A DNA stretch of 64,000 bases from Microbacterium sp. MF43 (GCF_012847295.1 NZ_JABBDY010000005.1:229653-293652), one strand, 5' to 3'; numbered from the stretch's first letter, positions 53,854 to 63,122 are shown. The notes: a model not told the origin generated them from the sequence alone. Made by a program: numbers and translations.

Positions 53854-55250
53854 CACCACGAGATCGACGAGCCGACGAGCGCGACGACCTCCGTCGCGCT
53901 CTCGATCTCGACGATGCGGGTCTCGGCGCGCTCGGGCAGCGGGATCTGGTACGTGTCGTACGCGTTCGAGACGGCATCCGGCGCGACGAGCACGGCGACG
54001 TAACGGGCGCTCGGCGATACGCAGACCTGCAGCACGGCATCCGTCTCCGGCACCTCGTCGAGAAGACTCGTGGCGCCGTCCGGAACAACGAGGGCGATCG
54101 ACGTGCGGCCGGTCGGAAGACCCGCGTCATCGAGCACGGCAGCGGTACGGATGGTCGACCCGTCGGGAAGGGGGGTGACCGTGGTGGGCGGGCCGATGTC
54201 GGTCGCCGGCGCGACGAGAGGCTGCTCCGTGGCATCCGTCAAGTCCAGCGTCGCGACCTGCTCGAGCCGGTCGATGACCGCCACCGACGAGCCGCGCGCG
54301 ATGCCCTCGATCGCGAGGGCGGTGCCCAGCGCGGTCGCGCCCTCACCTCCCGACCCCGTCAGCAGCAGCGACCCGTCGAACGAGAGCAGCAGGATGCTGT
54401 CGGTGTCGGGCACGAACCGCCACTCCACGACCCGCGGGTCGGCGCCTTCGACGTCGACCTGCTGCGGCTCGGCGTCGGGAGTCTGCAGGGAGGCGAGGAA
54501 CAGCACGCTCTCGCGGCCGCCGTCCGCACCGATGTCGGCGTCGGTGAAGGTGTAGCCGATGAGATCGCCGCGCTCGGCGCTCTGCAGGTTCGAGACGAAC
54601 CCTTCGCCGGGAAGCGGGAGCTCGCGGGGGTTCGCCCCGTCGAGGTCGGTCATGATGAGGCCGGCCCGGTCGTCTTCGGTGCGCACCGAGATCACGAGGT
54701 GGGTGGACGTCGCCCGGAAGTCCTCGATGTGCGGATGCGTGAAGACGGCGACGGCGTTCTGGCCCGACAGGTCGGTGCGGAAGATCGTGTCGCCGTCGGC
54801 GCCACCGCGCTGCAGCAGCTCGACCTGCGCAGCCGGCGTGCGGAACGTCTCGACGATCGTCGACGTCGGCCCCCCGCCGGCGCCCTCGACATCGGCGATC
54901 TCGACCGTGTACTCGGTGTCGTCCCACAGCGGGAGCGTGAAGCGCACCCCGACGCTGCGGCCGGACGTGTCGACGACGAACGGTGTGGCGGGCGTGACGG
55001 TGACCTGCGCGTCGTCGATCTCGGCGAGCGATTGCGTCGTGGTCACGATGAGGCGGGAGCCGGATGCCTCGACCGCCGCCGCGGGGTCGACCTGCACGTC
55101 GGTCACCCGCGGTCCCAGCGCGACGCTCGCGGCGGCACCGGCGAGGCCGAGGACGACCAGCACGCCGATGACGATCGCGAAGGCGCCCGCGAACGCGCGG
55201 CCGCGCCGACGGCGCCCGCGGGCACGGCGACTCGCCGGCTCAGTACTCAT
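53835..55250 (-). CDS. Membrane-anchored beta-propeller-like protein in the zinc operon
   Basis: A 471-residue protein with a basic N-terminus, one helix (about 17-45) and a large extracytoplasmic part. Repeating segments such as FTHPHIEDFRATSTHLVISV and FVSNLQSAERGDLIGYTF and LDLTDATEQPLVAPATD suggest TolB-like beta-propeller blades after an Ig-like domain (VTVTPATPFVVDTSGRSV). The start overlaps the TIGR03943 gene by 11 bases. It is the last gene of the operon led by znuA. Function unknown; zinc handling inferred from context. Confidence 0.75.
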   Translation of the reverse strand: MSTEPASRRARGRRRRGRAFAGAFAIVIGVLVVLGLAGAAASVALGPRVTDVQVDPAAAVEASGSRLIVTTTQSLAEIDDAQVTVTPATPFVVDTSGRSVGVRFTLPLWDDTEYTVEIADVEGAGGGPTSTIVETFRTPAAQVELLQRGGADGDTIFRTDLSGQNAVAVFTHPHIEDFRATSTHLVISVRTEDDRAGLIMTDLDGANPRELPLPGEGFVSNLQSAERGDLIGYTFTDADIGADGGRESVLFLASLQTPDAEPQQVDVEGADPRVVEWRFVPDTDSILLLSFDGSLLLTGSGGEGATALGTALAIEGIARGSSVAVIDRLEQVATLDLTDATEQPLVAPATDIGPPTTVTPLPDGSTIRTAAVLDDAGLPTGRTSIALVVPDGATSLLDEVPETDAVLQVCVSPSARYVAVLVAPDAVSNAYDTYQIPLPERAETRIVEIESATEVVALVGSSISWCQVPPA

Positions 55251-56163
55251 ACGGGTCCTCGGGCTCGTCGATGCGCTCGACGCTCTCGGCCTCGATCTGC
55301 AGCCGGCCGTCGGTGGTCGACGTCACGGTTCCCGTGACGGTGACCCACTGACCGGTCTCGGGCGCGGACTCGCCGGTCACCGGGATGCTCGCGGGCTGCG
55401 CGTCGATGACGCAGTGAGTGATGACGAGACGGGTCAGGTCGAAGTCGCCGCCTTCGCCCGGCGTGACGAAGCCCGTCAGCTCGATCGGTTCGCCGTCGAA
55501 CTGGTCGGGGTCGGTCGCGGTCGCGAAGACGGTGGCCCACTCGCCGACCCCGAACGAGGAGGTGTCCCCCGTGGCGGCGAGGGTGACGACGTCGGCTCCC
55601 GCGAACAGCGGCGCCGCGCCCACATCGCGCGACATCGCGAGTTCGGCCGAGAGCGACGCGGGCGGGAGTACCAGCGTGAGCAGCACGACACCGGATGCCG
55701 CGGCCCCGCCCACGACGCTCGCGGCGACCCCCAGTGGATGGCGGTCGTGCTCGTGCGGCACGTGCTCGGCGTGCTCGTGCGCGCCCGCCTCGTGCTCGCC
55801 GGGGTTCGGACCCCGCCCCGCACCGCGCGCGAGATTCGCAGAATCGCGCGAAGTTCGCAGAATTTCGGGCTCCTCGTGCGATTCGCGCGCGATTCTGCGA
55901 ACCTCGTGCGGGTGCGCAGGCGCAGGCGCCGGAGCGCTGCCGTGGTCGTGCCCGTGGTCGGCTTCGGCGCCGAGCGGGAGCGCGAACGACGCGACGGCGC
56001 CCACGAGGGCCACGATCGCCATCGACACCGCGAACCAGGTCGAGTCGGGGTTGATGTACAGGGCGAGGCGCCCGGTGACGGCGAGGCTGATCGTGACGAC
56101 GGCGAGCACCGCCGCCAGCCCGACCCCGAGCCACCGCACGCCGACGTACCCCAGGTCACGCAA
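55240..56163 (-). CDS. TIGR03943 family membrane protein (YcgQ-like)
   Basis: A 307-residue protein with two N-terminal helices, a long His-rich cytoplasmic or extracytoplasmic loop (about 66-145: DHGHDHGS, HEHAEHVPHEHDRH), another helix, then the conserved soluble domain with LTRLVITHCVIDAQP. Family members pair with DUF318 permeases. A palindrome in the loop (55831-55905) adds EVRRIARESHEEP-type residues at 87-111. It overlaps both neighbours. Confidence 0.85.
   Translation of the reverse strand: MRDLGYVGVRWLGVGLAAVLAVVTISLAVTGRLALYINPDSTWFAVSMAIVALVGAVASFALPLGAEADHGHDHGSAPAPAPAHPHEVRRIARESHEEPEILRTSRDSANLARGAGRGPNPGEHEAGAHEHAEHVPHEHDRHPLGVAASVVGGAAASGVVLLTLVLPPASLSAELAMSRDVGAAPLFAGADVVTLAATGDTSSFGVGEWATVFATATDPDQFDGEPIELTGFVTPGEGGDFDLTRLVITHCVIDAQPASIPVTGESAPETGQWVTVTGTVTSTTDGRLQIEAESVERIDEPEDPYEY
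55831..55905. repeat. Palindromic insertion inside the TIGR03943 gene
   Basis: Arms GAGATTCGCAGAATCGCGCG (55831-55850) and complement (55886-55905) match at 19 of 20 positions; a third TTCGCAGAAT lies between them. It encodes residues 87-111 in frame, between two His-rich stretches. It is unrelated in sequence to the cysD/cysN elements. Confidence 0.87.
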
Positions 56164-57178
56164 GGAGGTTCACCGCCGTCCCGATGGCGAAGGCCGACAG
56201 CAGCACCACGACGACGATGCCCGCGAGCGTGCGGGTCGTGAAGGTCGTGCGCATCAGGGCGAGCATCTTCACGTCGACGATGGGGCCGACGAGCAGGAAC
56301 GCCACGATGGCGCCGGGCGTGAAGGTGGATGCGAACGACAGTGCGAAGAACGCGTCGACGTTGGAGCAGATGGCGACGATCATCGCGAGCGCCATCATCG
56401 CCACGATCGACAGCGCGGGGTTGGAGCCGATCGCAACGAGCGCCTCGCGCGGGATCAGCACCTGCACGGCACCGGCGAGCGCGGAGCCGATCACGAGGGC
56501 CGGCATGACGGCCCGCAACTCGATCACGAACTGCGCGAGCGTGCGGCGGCCCTTCCCGCCCGGTTCGTGGACGACGAGTTCGCACGTGTCGCGGAAGCGG
56601 TCGGTCAGCAATGCGTCGGGGGACGGATGCCTGCTGTAGAGCCACCCGACCAGATTGGCGATGAGGTAGCCGCCGACCAGCCGGGCGATCAGGATGCCGT
56701 CACTGAACCCGAATGCCTGGTGTGTCGTGATGATCACGATGGGGTTCACGATGGGTGCCGCGATGAGGAACGTCATCGTCTCGGGGACCGAGAACCCTCG
56801 CATGAGCAGACCGCGCGCGAAGGGCACGTTGCCGCATTCGCAGACCGGCACGAGCATGCCCAGCAGAGACAGCACGGCGCGGCGGGCCCACGCGCGCCGG
56901 GGCATCCATCGCTCGATGACACCCGGCGGCACCCAGACCTGCACGACGATCGAGAGCACCACGCCGAGGATCACGAACGGCAGCGACTCGATGAGCACAC
57001 TGATCGCGAGGGTCAGGCCGTCCTGAGCGCGGGTCGGCAGCGACGCCGGGAAGAGCGTCGGCGCGAGAGCGTCGATGGCGAAGAGCGCCAGGACCACCGC
57101 CGCGCCGATCGAGAGCGCGACGAGCGTGCGGGCCGTGCGCGACGGCGTCGCGGCGGGGCGGGTGTCAGTCCGCGTCAC
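56156..57178 (-). CDS. DUF318/YraQ-type permease (YcgR-like)
   Basis: A 340-residue permease with about eight helices. PVCECGNVPFARGLL (Cys113 and Cys115) is the family motif, and APIVNPIVIITTHQAF and LVGPIVDVKMLALMRT are conserved. Relatives act with TIGR03943 proteins and are often zinc- or metal-linked. GTG 57178 (AGGACGAGC before it) is chosen; it overlaps the zur-like gene by 14 bases. Substrate unknown. Confidence 0.87.
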   Translation of the reverse strand: MTRTDTRPAATPSRTARTLVALSIGAAVVLALFAIDALAPTLFPASLPTRAQDGLTLAISVLIESLPFVILGVVLSIVVQVWVPPGVIERWMPRRAWARRAVLSLLGMLVPVCECGNVPFARGLLMRGFSVPETMTFLIAAPIVNPIVIITTHQAFGFSDGILIARLVGGYLIANLVGWLYSRHPSPDALLTDRFRDTCELVVHEPGGKGRRTLAQFVIELRAVMPALVIGSALAGAVQVLIPREALVAIGSNPALSIVAMMALAMIVAICSNVDAFFALSFASTFTPGAIVAFLLVGPIVDVKMLALMRTTFTTRTLAGIVVVVLLSAFAIGTAVNLLA

Positions 57179-57575
57179 GCTCGTCCTGGGCACGGGCGCA
57201 GTCGGCGCAGAGCCCGAAGATGTCGACGATGTGCTCGGCGTCGCGGAACCCGTGGCTCTCGGCCGTGCGCTTGGCCCACTGCTCGACGTCCGTCGCCTCG
57301 ATCTCGACGGTCAGTCCGCAGCGGCGGCAGATGAGGTGGTGGTGGTGGCCGGTGCTCGTGCAGGCGCGGTAGAGCGCCTCGCCCTCGGGGCTCTGCAGCG
57401 AGTCGGCGTCGCCCTGCGCGGCGAGGCCGGCGAGCGCGCGATACACCGTCGCCAGCCCGATGCCGGTGTTCTCGTCGCGCAGGGTCGCGTGGAGCGACTG
57501 GGCGCTCACGAATCCCCGGGCGTCGGCGAGCGCCTCGCGCACGCGATCGCGCTGCCAGGTGTTGCGCTGGACCAT
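57165..57575 (-). CDS. zur: Fur-family regulator (Zur-like)
   Basis: A 136-residue Fur-family repressor. The DNA-binding part is MVQRNTWQRDRVREALADA and IGLATVYRALAGLA; the metal sites are in TGHHHHLICRRCG and LCADCA. It follows znuB, which marks it as Zur rather than Fur. An in-frame ATG at 57635 overlaps the znuB stop (ATGA) and would add 20 residues. It should repress the operon through the Zur box at 60312-60328. Confidence 0.9.
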   Translation of the reverse strand: MVQRNTWQRDRVREALADARGFVSAQSLHATLRDENTGIGLATVYRALAGLAAQGDADSLQSPEGEALYRACTSTGHHHHLICRRCGLTVEIEATDVEQWAKRTAESHGFRDAEHIVDIFGLCADCARAQDERDAD

Positions 57576-57631
57576 GCCCGGGAGTTTACCGGCGGGGTCT
57601 GGACGTCTCCCGGGCGCCGCGTTGGCGCGGG

Positions 57632-58501
57632 TCATGCGTGCGCGGGCTGGCGCGTGACGCGGCCCCGACGCGCGCCGACGCCCCGGCAGACGAGGTAGAT
57701 CACGAACGAGATGGTCGTGATGTACGGGCTGACGGGGAGGGTGCCGGCGATCGCGAGCAGGATGCCCCCGACCGCCGAGATCACGCCGAACAGCGCCGCG
57801 AGCACCGGCACCGACAGCGGACCGGTGGCCACGCGCATGGCGGCGGCTGCGGGCGTGACGAGCAGCGCCATCACGAGCAGCGCGCCGATGATGTGCACGG
57901 CGACCGCGACCACGAGTCCGAGCAGCAGCATGAACGTGAGCGATACGGCCGTTGTAGGCACGCCGCGGGCCGCAGCCGACTGCGGGTCGAGCGAGTCGAA
58001 GCGCAGCGGCCGCCAGATCGCGAGCAGCCCCAGCAGGGCGAACGCGCTGATCACGATGAGCCAGCCGAGCTGATCGGACTGCACCGACACGATCTGCCCG
58101 GTCAGCAGGCTGAAGCGGTTCGAGCTGCGGCCGTCGTAGAGCGAGAGGAACAGGATGCCCAGGCCCAGGCCGAACGGCATGAGCACGCCGATGATCGAGT
58201 TGCGGTCGCGCGCGCGGGCACCGAGCCACCCGATGATCGCCGCCGCGGCGATCGAGCCGACGATCGAGCCGGTCACGACGTCCCAGCCGAGGAGCAGCGC
58301 CGCCGCGGCGCCGGCGAACGAGAGCTCGCTGATGCCGTGCACCGCGAAGGCCATGTCGCGCTGCATGACCAGCACCCCGATGAGCCCGCCGACGAGCCCG
58401 AGCACGGCGCCGGCCCAGACCGAGTTCGACACGAGCGCCAGGATGTCGCCGTACACGGGCAGGCCGCCGAACATCGCGTCCGAGACGTCGTCCCAGTTCA
58501 T
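57632..58501 (-). CDS. znuB: Zinc ABC permease
   Basis: A 289-residue ABC-3 family permease with eight or nine helices. MAFAVHGISELSFAGAAAALLLG and LLVMALLVTPAAAAMRVA are typical. It imports zinc with ZnuC and ZnuA. It overlaps znuC (ATGA). Confidence 0.92.
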   Translation of the reverse strand: MNWDDVSDAMFGGLPVYGDILALVSNSVWAGAVLGLVGGLIGVLVMQRDMAFAVHGISELSFAGAAAALLLGWDVVTGSIVGSIAAAAIIGWLGARARDRNSIIGVLMPFGLGLGILFLSLYDGRSSNRFSLLTGQIVSVQSDQLGWLIVISAFALLGLLAIWRPLRFDSLDPQSAAARGVPTTAVSLTFMLLLGLVVAVAVHIIGALLVMALLVTPAAAAMRVATGPLSVPVLAALFGVISAVGGILLAIAGTLPVSPYITTISFVIYLVCRGVGARRGRVTRQPAHA

Positions 58502-59319
58502 GCGTGGTCCTCGTCGGGGTGGTGATGGTGGTGGGATGCTTCGGCATCCGGCGCTCCGACGACCACGAGCCGCCCGCCCGCCCGCAGCACGAAGACGGGT
58601 GCGCCGTACAGATCGGTGAGCGTTTCCGACGTGAGCACCTCGTCGGGGGTGCCGAGCGTGAACCGGCCGTTGGCGAGGTAAAGGATGCGGTCGACCTTGC
58701 CGAGAACGGGGTTGATGTCGTGCGTCACGAGCAGCACGGCGGCGTTCTTCTCACGGCGATGCCGGTCGATCAGGCCGATGACCGCCTGCTGGTTGGCGAG
58801 GTCGAGGCTCGTGAGGGGCTCATCGCACAGCAGCAGTCCCGGATCGTCGGCGAGCGCCTGACCCGCGCGGAGACGTTGCTGTTCGCCGCCCGACAGCTGT
58901 CCGACGGGCCTGTCGGCGAAGTCGGCGGCGCCGACGGCATCGATGAGCGCGTTCACGCGTGCGGAGTCGCCCCGTCGGGGGAAGGGCAGGCCGAAGCGGT
59001 GACCCGAGACGCCGAGCGTCACGAGGTCCCGTCCGCGCAGCGCCGTGTCGGGCGGCAGCGGACGCGACTGCGGCAGGTAGCCCACGTGGCGGTTGCCGCG
59101 CGAGCGCACCGGCTCGCCCAGCACCGAGATGGTTCCGCCGCTGAGGGGCTCGAGCCCCAGGATGGCCCGCAGCAGAGTGGTCTTGCCCGAGCCGCTCGGG
59201 CCGAGCACGGCGATCAGCTCGCCGGCGCGGACGGTCAGGTCGAGGCCCGCCCACAGCTCTCGGTCGCCTCGCCGGAGCGAGGCATCCCGGATCTCGAGCG
59301 CGACGGGTGCGGGACTCAC
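58498..59319 (-). CDS. znuC: Zinc ABC ATPase
   Basis: A 273-residue ATPase. Walker [10 protein letters not shown] (about 36-44), signature LSGGEQQRLRAGQALA, Walker B LLLCDEPLTSLD. The C-terminus is His-rich (EASHHHHHPDEDHA), as in other zinc ATPases. GTG 59319 overlaps the znuA stop (GTGA). Confidence 0.93.
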   Translation of the reverse strand: MSPAPVALEIRDASLRRGDRELWAGLDLTVRAGELIAVLGPSGSGKTTLLRAILGLEPLSGGTISVLGEPVRSRGNRHVGYLPQSRPLPPDTALRGRDLVTLGVSGHRFGLPFPRRGDSARVNALIDAVGAADFADRPVGQLSGGEQQRLRAGQALADDPGLLLCDEPLTSLDLANQQAVIGLIDRHRREKNAAVLLVTHDINPVLGKVDRILYLANGRFTLGTPDEVLTSETLTDLYGAPVFVLRAGGRLVVVGAPDAEASHHHHHPDEDHA

Positions 59320-60293
59320 TCCTCCAGCGCCGCCTTGAGCGCCTCGATGTTCGCCTGCATCCACGAGATGTAAGTCTCCCCCTCGGGGACGGTTTCCGAA
59401 AACGCGACGGTGGGGATGCCGCGGCCGTCCGCCTCGCCGACGATCTGCGCCGTCTCGGCACCGGCGGTCTGGGTGTTCGTGAGGACGATGCCGACGTTCT
59501 CGAGCAGTTCGATCGACTCGAGGAGCGTGGCGGGCGCCACGTCCTGCCCCTCTTCGACCGCTTCGCTGAAGGCGTCGGGGGTGACGTCCTCGAGTCCGGC
59601 CGCCGCGACGAGGTAGGCCGGAACGGCCTCGGTCGCGAACACCTTCGCACCGCCGTGCGCAGATTCGATCTCGGCCAGCGACGCCTCGAGCGCCTCGATG
59701 TCGGCGGCGAAGGCTTCGGCGTTCGCCGCGAAGGTGTCGGCGTTGTCGGGGTCGAGCTCGCCCAGCTGCGCCGCGATCACCTCGGCGACGTGCGCGATGG
59801 TGTGCGGGTCGTACCAGACGTGCTCGTTGAACCCTTCGATGTGCTCGTGGTCGTCGTCGGCGTGCTCGTCGTCGGCGTGGTCCTCGGCCGCCTCGGCTTC
59901 GTGCCCCTCGTTCTCGGGGTACTCGTGCGAATGCTCCACCGCGGTGACGACGCGCGCGTCGCTGCCGCTGGATTCGATGAGGGCGTCGATGAAGGCGTCG
60001 TAGCCGCCGCCGTTCTCGATCACGAGGTCGGCCTCGGCGACGGTGAGCTGGTCGCGGGCGCTGGGCTCGAACGAGTGCGGGTCCTGCGACGACTTGGTGA
60101 CGATCGACGTCACCTCGACGAGGTCGCCGCCGATCTCCTCGGCGATCTGGCCGTAGACGTTGGTCGACGCGACGACCGAGAGCGTGTCGTCCTGCTCGCC
60201 CCCGGCGGCGGTTCCGCCCGCGCATCCCGCGAGGACGAGGACGGATGCCCCGGCAAGGCCGAGCACGGGAAGAAGGCGTCGCGTCGAATGCAT
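59316..60293 (-). CDS. znuA: Zinc-binding lipoprotein
   Basis: A 325-residue lipoprotein (lipobox LAGC). ZnuA/cluster-9 binding protein with a His/Asp-rich loop (about 120-155: EHSHEYPENEGHEAE, DHADDEHADDDHEH) and VWYDPHTIAHVAEVIA. ATG 60293 is leaderless-like: TACGGT ends six bases before it. First gene of the seven-gene operon. A Zur-like box overlaps its -35. Confidence 0.94.
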   Translation of the reverse strand: MHSTRRLLPVLGLAGASVLVLAGCAGGTAAGGEQDDTLSVVASTNVYGQIAEEIGGDLVEVTSIVTKSSQDPHSFEPSARDQLTVAEADLVIENGGGYDAFIDALIESSGSDARVVTAVEHSHEYPENEGHEAEAAEDHADDEHADDDHEHIEGFNEHVWYDPHTIAHVAEVIAAQLGELDPDNADTFAANAEAFAADIEALEASLAEIESAHGGAKVFATEAVPAYLVAAAGLEDVTPDAFSEAVEEGQDVAPATLLESIELLENVGIVLTNTQTAGAETAQIVGEADGRGIPTVAFSETVPEGETYISWMQANIEALKAALEE

Positions 60294-60299
60294 GTGACT

Positions 60300-60328
60300 A
60301 CCGTAACGCTATTGATAATCGTTCTCAA
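60300..60328 (-). promoter_or_regulatory. znuA promoter with Zur-like box
   Basis: On the minus strand: -35 TTGAGA (60323-60328), 17 bases, -10 TACGGT (60300-60305). TTGATAATCGTTCTCAA (60312-60328) is AT-rich and mostly self-complementary, like actinobacterial Zur boxes (TGATAATCATTTTCA type). It covers the -35 box. Confidence 0.8.
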
Positions 60329-60417
60329 ATCGGCGAGGGCGCACCGCGGCTACTGCGCTGGTCGCGTCCCGTCAACCCCGCTGAGCGCGCGGGGCGATCG
60401 GGCCTAGCGTGGCCGCG

Positions 60418-62187
60418 ATGCTTCCTTCCGCCGTCCTGAGCTCCGCCGCGCGCCCGACCCTCCCCGCGGGCCGGCAGCTCGCCGTGACCTGGGGGATCCC
60501 GGAGGAGTTCGGCGGCATGACGGCGGCGATGCTGCATCGCTCCCGTGCCCTGGCATCGATCGCCGGGGCATCCGTCGACATCGTCACGTTCGACCCGGCG
60601 CCTGATGCCTCCCGCACGCGGCAGAGGCTGCAGGAGGCCGGCGAACTGCTGCCCGAGATGCAGCTTCGCAACGTCTTCGAGGACCTTCGCAGCGTCGGCC
60701 GGCCCGCGATCGGGGTGCCGGTGGAGCCGAGGGCGGCACGGCGGCCTCACGACGAGGAGGAGTCGGGCCCGGACGGAAACGTCCGCCGCTGGCGGCGCGG
60801 CGACGACGTGCTGCGCGTGGAGCACCGCCGGAGCGATGGCTCGCTCGCCCTGCTCGATGATCGCGGCGCCGGGTCGTCTTCGGAGCGACTCCTGACCGCG
60901 TTCGATGAGACCGGCGCCACCACGGGGCAGTGGGACGCGGCATCCGCTCTCTACTTCGAATGGCTGGACGGACTGACCGGCGGCGAGCCCGCCGTCGCCA
61001 TCGTCGACAGCAAGGCGGTCGCACGGCTGATGCAGCGGTACCGGCGGCCGGGAGTGACGCTCATCTATGTCGTGCACGGCTCGCACCTCGCCGGGCAGGA
61101 TCCGTCGCGGCTCGACGAGACGCGGCGAGGCGTGTTCGAGAACCTGCACCGCTGGGACGCCGTGGTGCTGCAGACCGAGCGACAGCGCACCGACGTCATC
61201 AATCTGCTCGGCGACAGCGGCAATCTCGAGGTCGTCCCCAATCCGCTGACCGTGCCGCCGACGATCCGGCGACTGCCGCCCGACCGCCTGCACGGTGTCA
61301 TCGTGTCGCGGCTGAGCGCCCTCAAGCGGATCGACCACGCCCTGCGCATCGTCGCCGCGGTACGCGACATGGGACTGCCGGTGACCCTCGACATCGTGGG
61401 AGACGGACGCCAGCGGTCACGACTGGAGCGGGAGGCCGCTCGGCTCGGCCTCGGCCACGCGGTGCGCTTCCTGGGCTACGCGGCCGATGGCCCCGAGCGG
61501 TTCGCCGACGCCCCGTGGACGCTGCTCACGAGCAGATCCGAGGGGGGATCGCTGGCCCTGCTCGAGGCGATGGGGACCGGATGCCTCCCGATCGCGTACG
61601 ACATCCGGTACGGCCCCGAGGTGATCGAGACGGGCCGCAATGGGTGGCGCGTGCCCGACGGCGACATGAATGCGGCCGCCCGCGCGCTCGCGGAGGCCTG
61701 CGTGCTCGACGATGACCGGATCGCCGCCATGCGGCGCGGGGCGCACCGTACGGCACTGGTGCGGGACGACGAGTCCGTGGTGGCCCGCTGGGCAGCCGTC
61801 CAGCGCCGGTCGCGCGCACGGCACGAGCGCGAACCCGAGACCGATGCGCTGCTGCACCGGGTGCGCGTGCGCCGCCTGCGGGGACGCTACGTCGTCACGG
61901 CGATCGTGACGGCACCGCACCCGGCGTCGGCCGCCGTCGAGGTGCGGCTTCGCACGCGCGACCGGGCCCCCCAGCGGACGCGGATGCGCTCGCTCGGACG
62001 CCTGCGCTTCGCGCGGCTGTCGGACGAGGCCTCGGCTGCGCTGGGCGACGGGCCGGTGCGCGCGCGCTTCGCCGTCACGCTGCCCGACGACATCGTGGTG
62101 ATCGACGCCGGGTCGAGGCATCCGGACCGGCGCACCCTCACCCGCCGACTCGTCGACCGCGCCCGCAGGACGGTCGGCGCGGGCTGA
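60418..62187 (+). CDS. Glycosyltransferase family 4 (TagE-like)
   Basis: A 589-residue protein. After an N-terminal domain, residues about 290-450 are a GT4 fold: VIVSRLSALKRIDHALRIVAA, LDIVGDGRQRSRLEREAARLG, VRFLGYAAD, and SRSEGGSLALLEAMGTGCLPIAYDI carrying the conserved Glu. It resembles poly(glycerol-phosphate) alpha-glucosyltransferases of teichoic-acid modification. The last 130 residues are an Arg-rich beta domain. TAGCGT ends seven bases before ATG 60418. Acceptor unknown. Confidence 0.85.
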   Translation: MLPSAVLSSAARPTLPAGRQLAVTWGIPEEFGGMTAAMLHRSRALASIAGASVDIVTFDPAPDASRTRQRLQEAGELLPEMQLRNVFEDLRSVGRPAIGVPVEPRAARRPHDEEESGPDGNVRRWRRGDDVLRVEHRRSDGSLALLDDRGAGSSSERLLTAFDETGATTGQWDAASALYFEWLDGLTGGEPAVAIVDSKAVARLMQRYRRPGVTLIYVVHGSHLAGQDPSRLDETRRGVFENLHRWDAVVLQTERQRTDVINLLGDSGNLEVVPNPLTVPPTIRRLPPDRLHGVIVSRLSALKRIDHALRIVAAVRDMGLPVTLDIVGDGRQRSRLEREAARLGLGHAVRFLGYAADGPERFADAPWTLLTSRSEGGSLALLEAMGTGCLPIAYDIRYGPEVIETGRNGWRVPDGDMNAAARALAEACVLDDDRIAAMRRGAHRTALVRDDESVVARWAAVQRRSRARHEREPETDALLHRVRVRRLRGRYVVTAIVTAPHPASAAVEVRLRTRDRAPQRTRMRSLGRLRFARLSDEASAALGDGPVRARFAVTLPDDIVVIDAGSRHPDRRTLTRRLVDRARRTVGAG

Positions 62188-62290
62188 TCGCGCACGCGCG
62201 GGGGTGCCGTGCGCGGGGCCTTCCGGCCTGACGAGCAGTCGCCGTCGTCATCTTCTGCGGGTGCCGTGGAAAGTTCTCCTCGCGACGGGA

Positions 62291-62306
62291 ATATTGCATG
62301 CAATAT
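62291..62306. promoter_or_regulatory. GntR operator before the hydrolase
   Basis: ATATTGCATGCAATAT is a perfect 16-bp palindrome, 61 bases before ATG 62367, in an AT-rich patch. Its TTGCA/TGCAA arms match the site at the start of the GntR gene at 63788. Confidence 0.82.
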
Positions 62307-62366
62307 ATTGCGTTGTCTCTCGCATGAACCGCCCGCGGTGGGCGGTCCCGAGGAAGGAACAGGATC

Positions 62367-63071
62367 ATGGGAGAGAACAACCGGGTGAACAACGTCGTGC
62401 TGGTGCACGGAGCCTTCGCGGACGGATCCGGATGGCGCGGTGTCTACGACAGCCTGACGGCCCGGGGCTACCGGGTCTCGATCGTGCAGAACCCCCTGAC
62501 GTCGCTCGCCGACGACGTCGCCGCCACCACGCGCGTCCTCGACGTGCAGGATGGCCCGACGATCCTCGTCGGGCACTCCTGGGGCGGCACGGTCATCACC
62601 GAAGCCGGCGTGCATGACAAGGTCGCGGGGCTCGTGTACGTCTCCGCGCTCGCGCCCGACGCCGGCGAGACCACCTCCCAGCAGTACGAGGGCTTCGCGG
62701 AGACCCCCGACTTCGTCATCGATGTCGCCGAGGACGGGTACGGGTCGCTGAACCCCGACAGCTTCACGATCGGCTTCGCGGCCGACGCCAGCGATGCCGA
62801 CGCCGCCTTCCTGCGCGACTCCCAGGTGCCGATCAACATGTCCGTCTTCGCGACGCCGGTGACCCGCGCCGCGTGGCGCGACAAGCCCAGCTGGGCCGCC
62901 ATCGCCACCGAGGACCGCGCGTTCGACCAGGCGATGCTGCAGCACATGGCGCAGCGGATCGGCGCCGAGATCACGAACGTGCCGGCGAGCCACGCGCTGT
63001 ACGTCACGCAGCCCGGGATCGTCGCCGACGTCATCGCGACGGCAGCCGAGAAGGCGAGCGGGTCCCGCTGA
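62367..63071 (+). CDS. Alpha/beta-hydrolase (EstC-like)
   Basis: A 234-residue protein. HGAFADGSGW (oxyanion), GHSWGG (about 69-74; nucleophile Ser), and the C-terminal His in PASHALYVTQP. It resembles salicylate-esterase/EstC-type hydrolases of the RsbQ-like class. GGAAGGAACAGGATC precedes ATG 62367. Probably repressed by the GntR protein encoded convergently at 63123. Confidence 0.88.
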   Translation: MGENNRVNNVVLVHGAFADGSGWRGVYDSLTARGYRVSIVQNPLTSLADDVAATTRVLDVQDGPTILVGHSWGGTVITEAGVHDKVAGLVYVSALAPDAGETTSQQYEGFAETPDFVIDVAEDGYGSLNPDSFTIGFAADASDADAAFLRDSQVPINMSVFATPVTRAAWRDKPSWAAIATEDRAFDQAMLQHMAQRIGAEITNVPASHALYVTQPGIVADVIATAAEKASGSR

Positions 63072-63077
63072 ACCCAG

Positions 63078-63120
63078 GCGCGGCCGGCCGGCGGGCTCTG
63101 GACCCGAGAGCCGGCCGCGC
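63078..63120. terminator. Bidirectional terminator
   Basis: Arms GCGCGGCCGGC and GCCGGCCGCGC (63078-63088, 63110-63120) with an inner GGCTCT/AGAGCC pairing. It lies between the convergent hydrolase and GntR genes. Confidence 0.8.
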
Positions 63121-63122
63121 GA

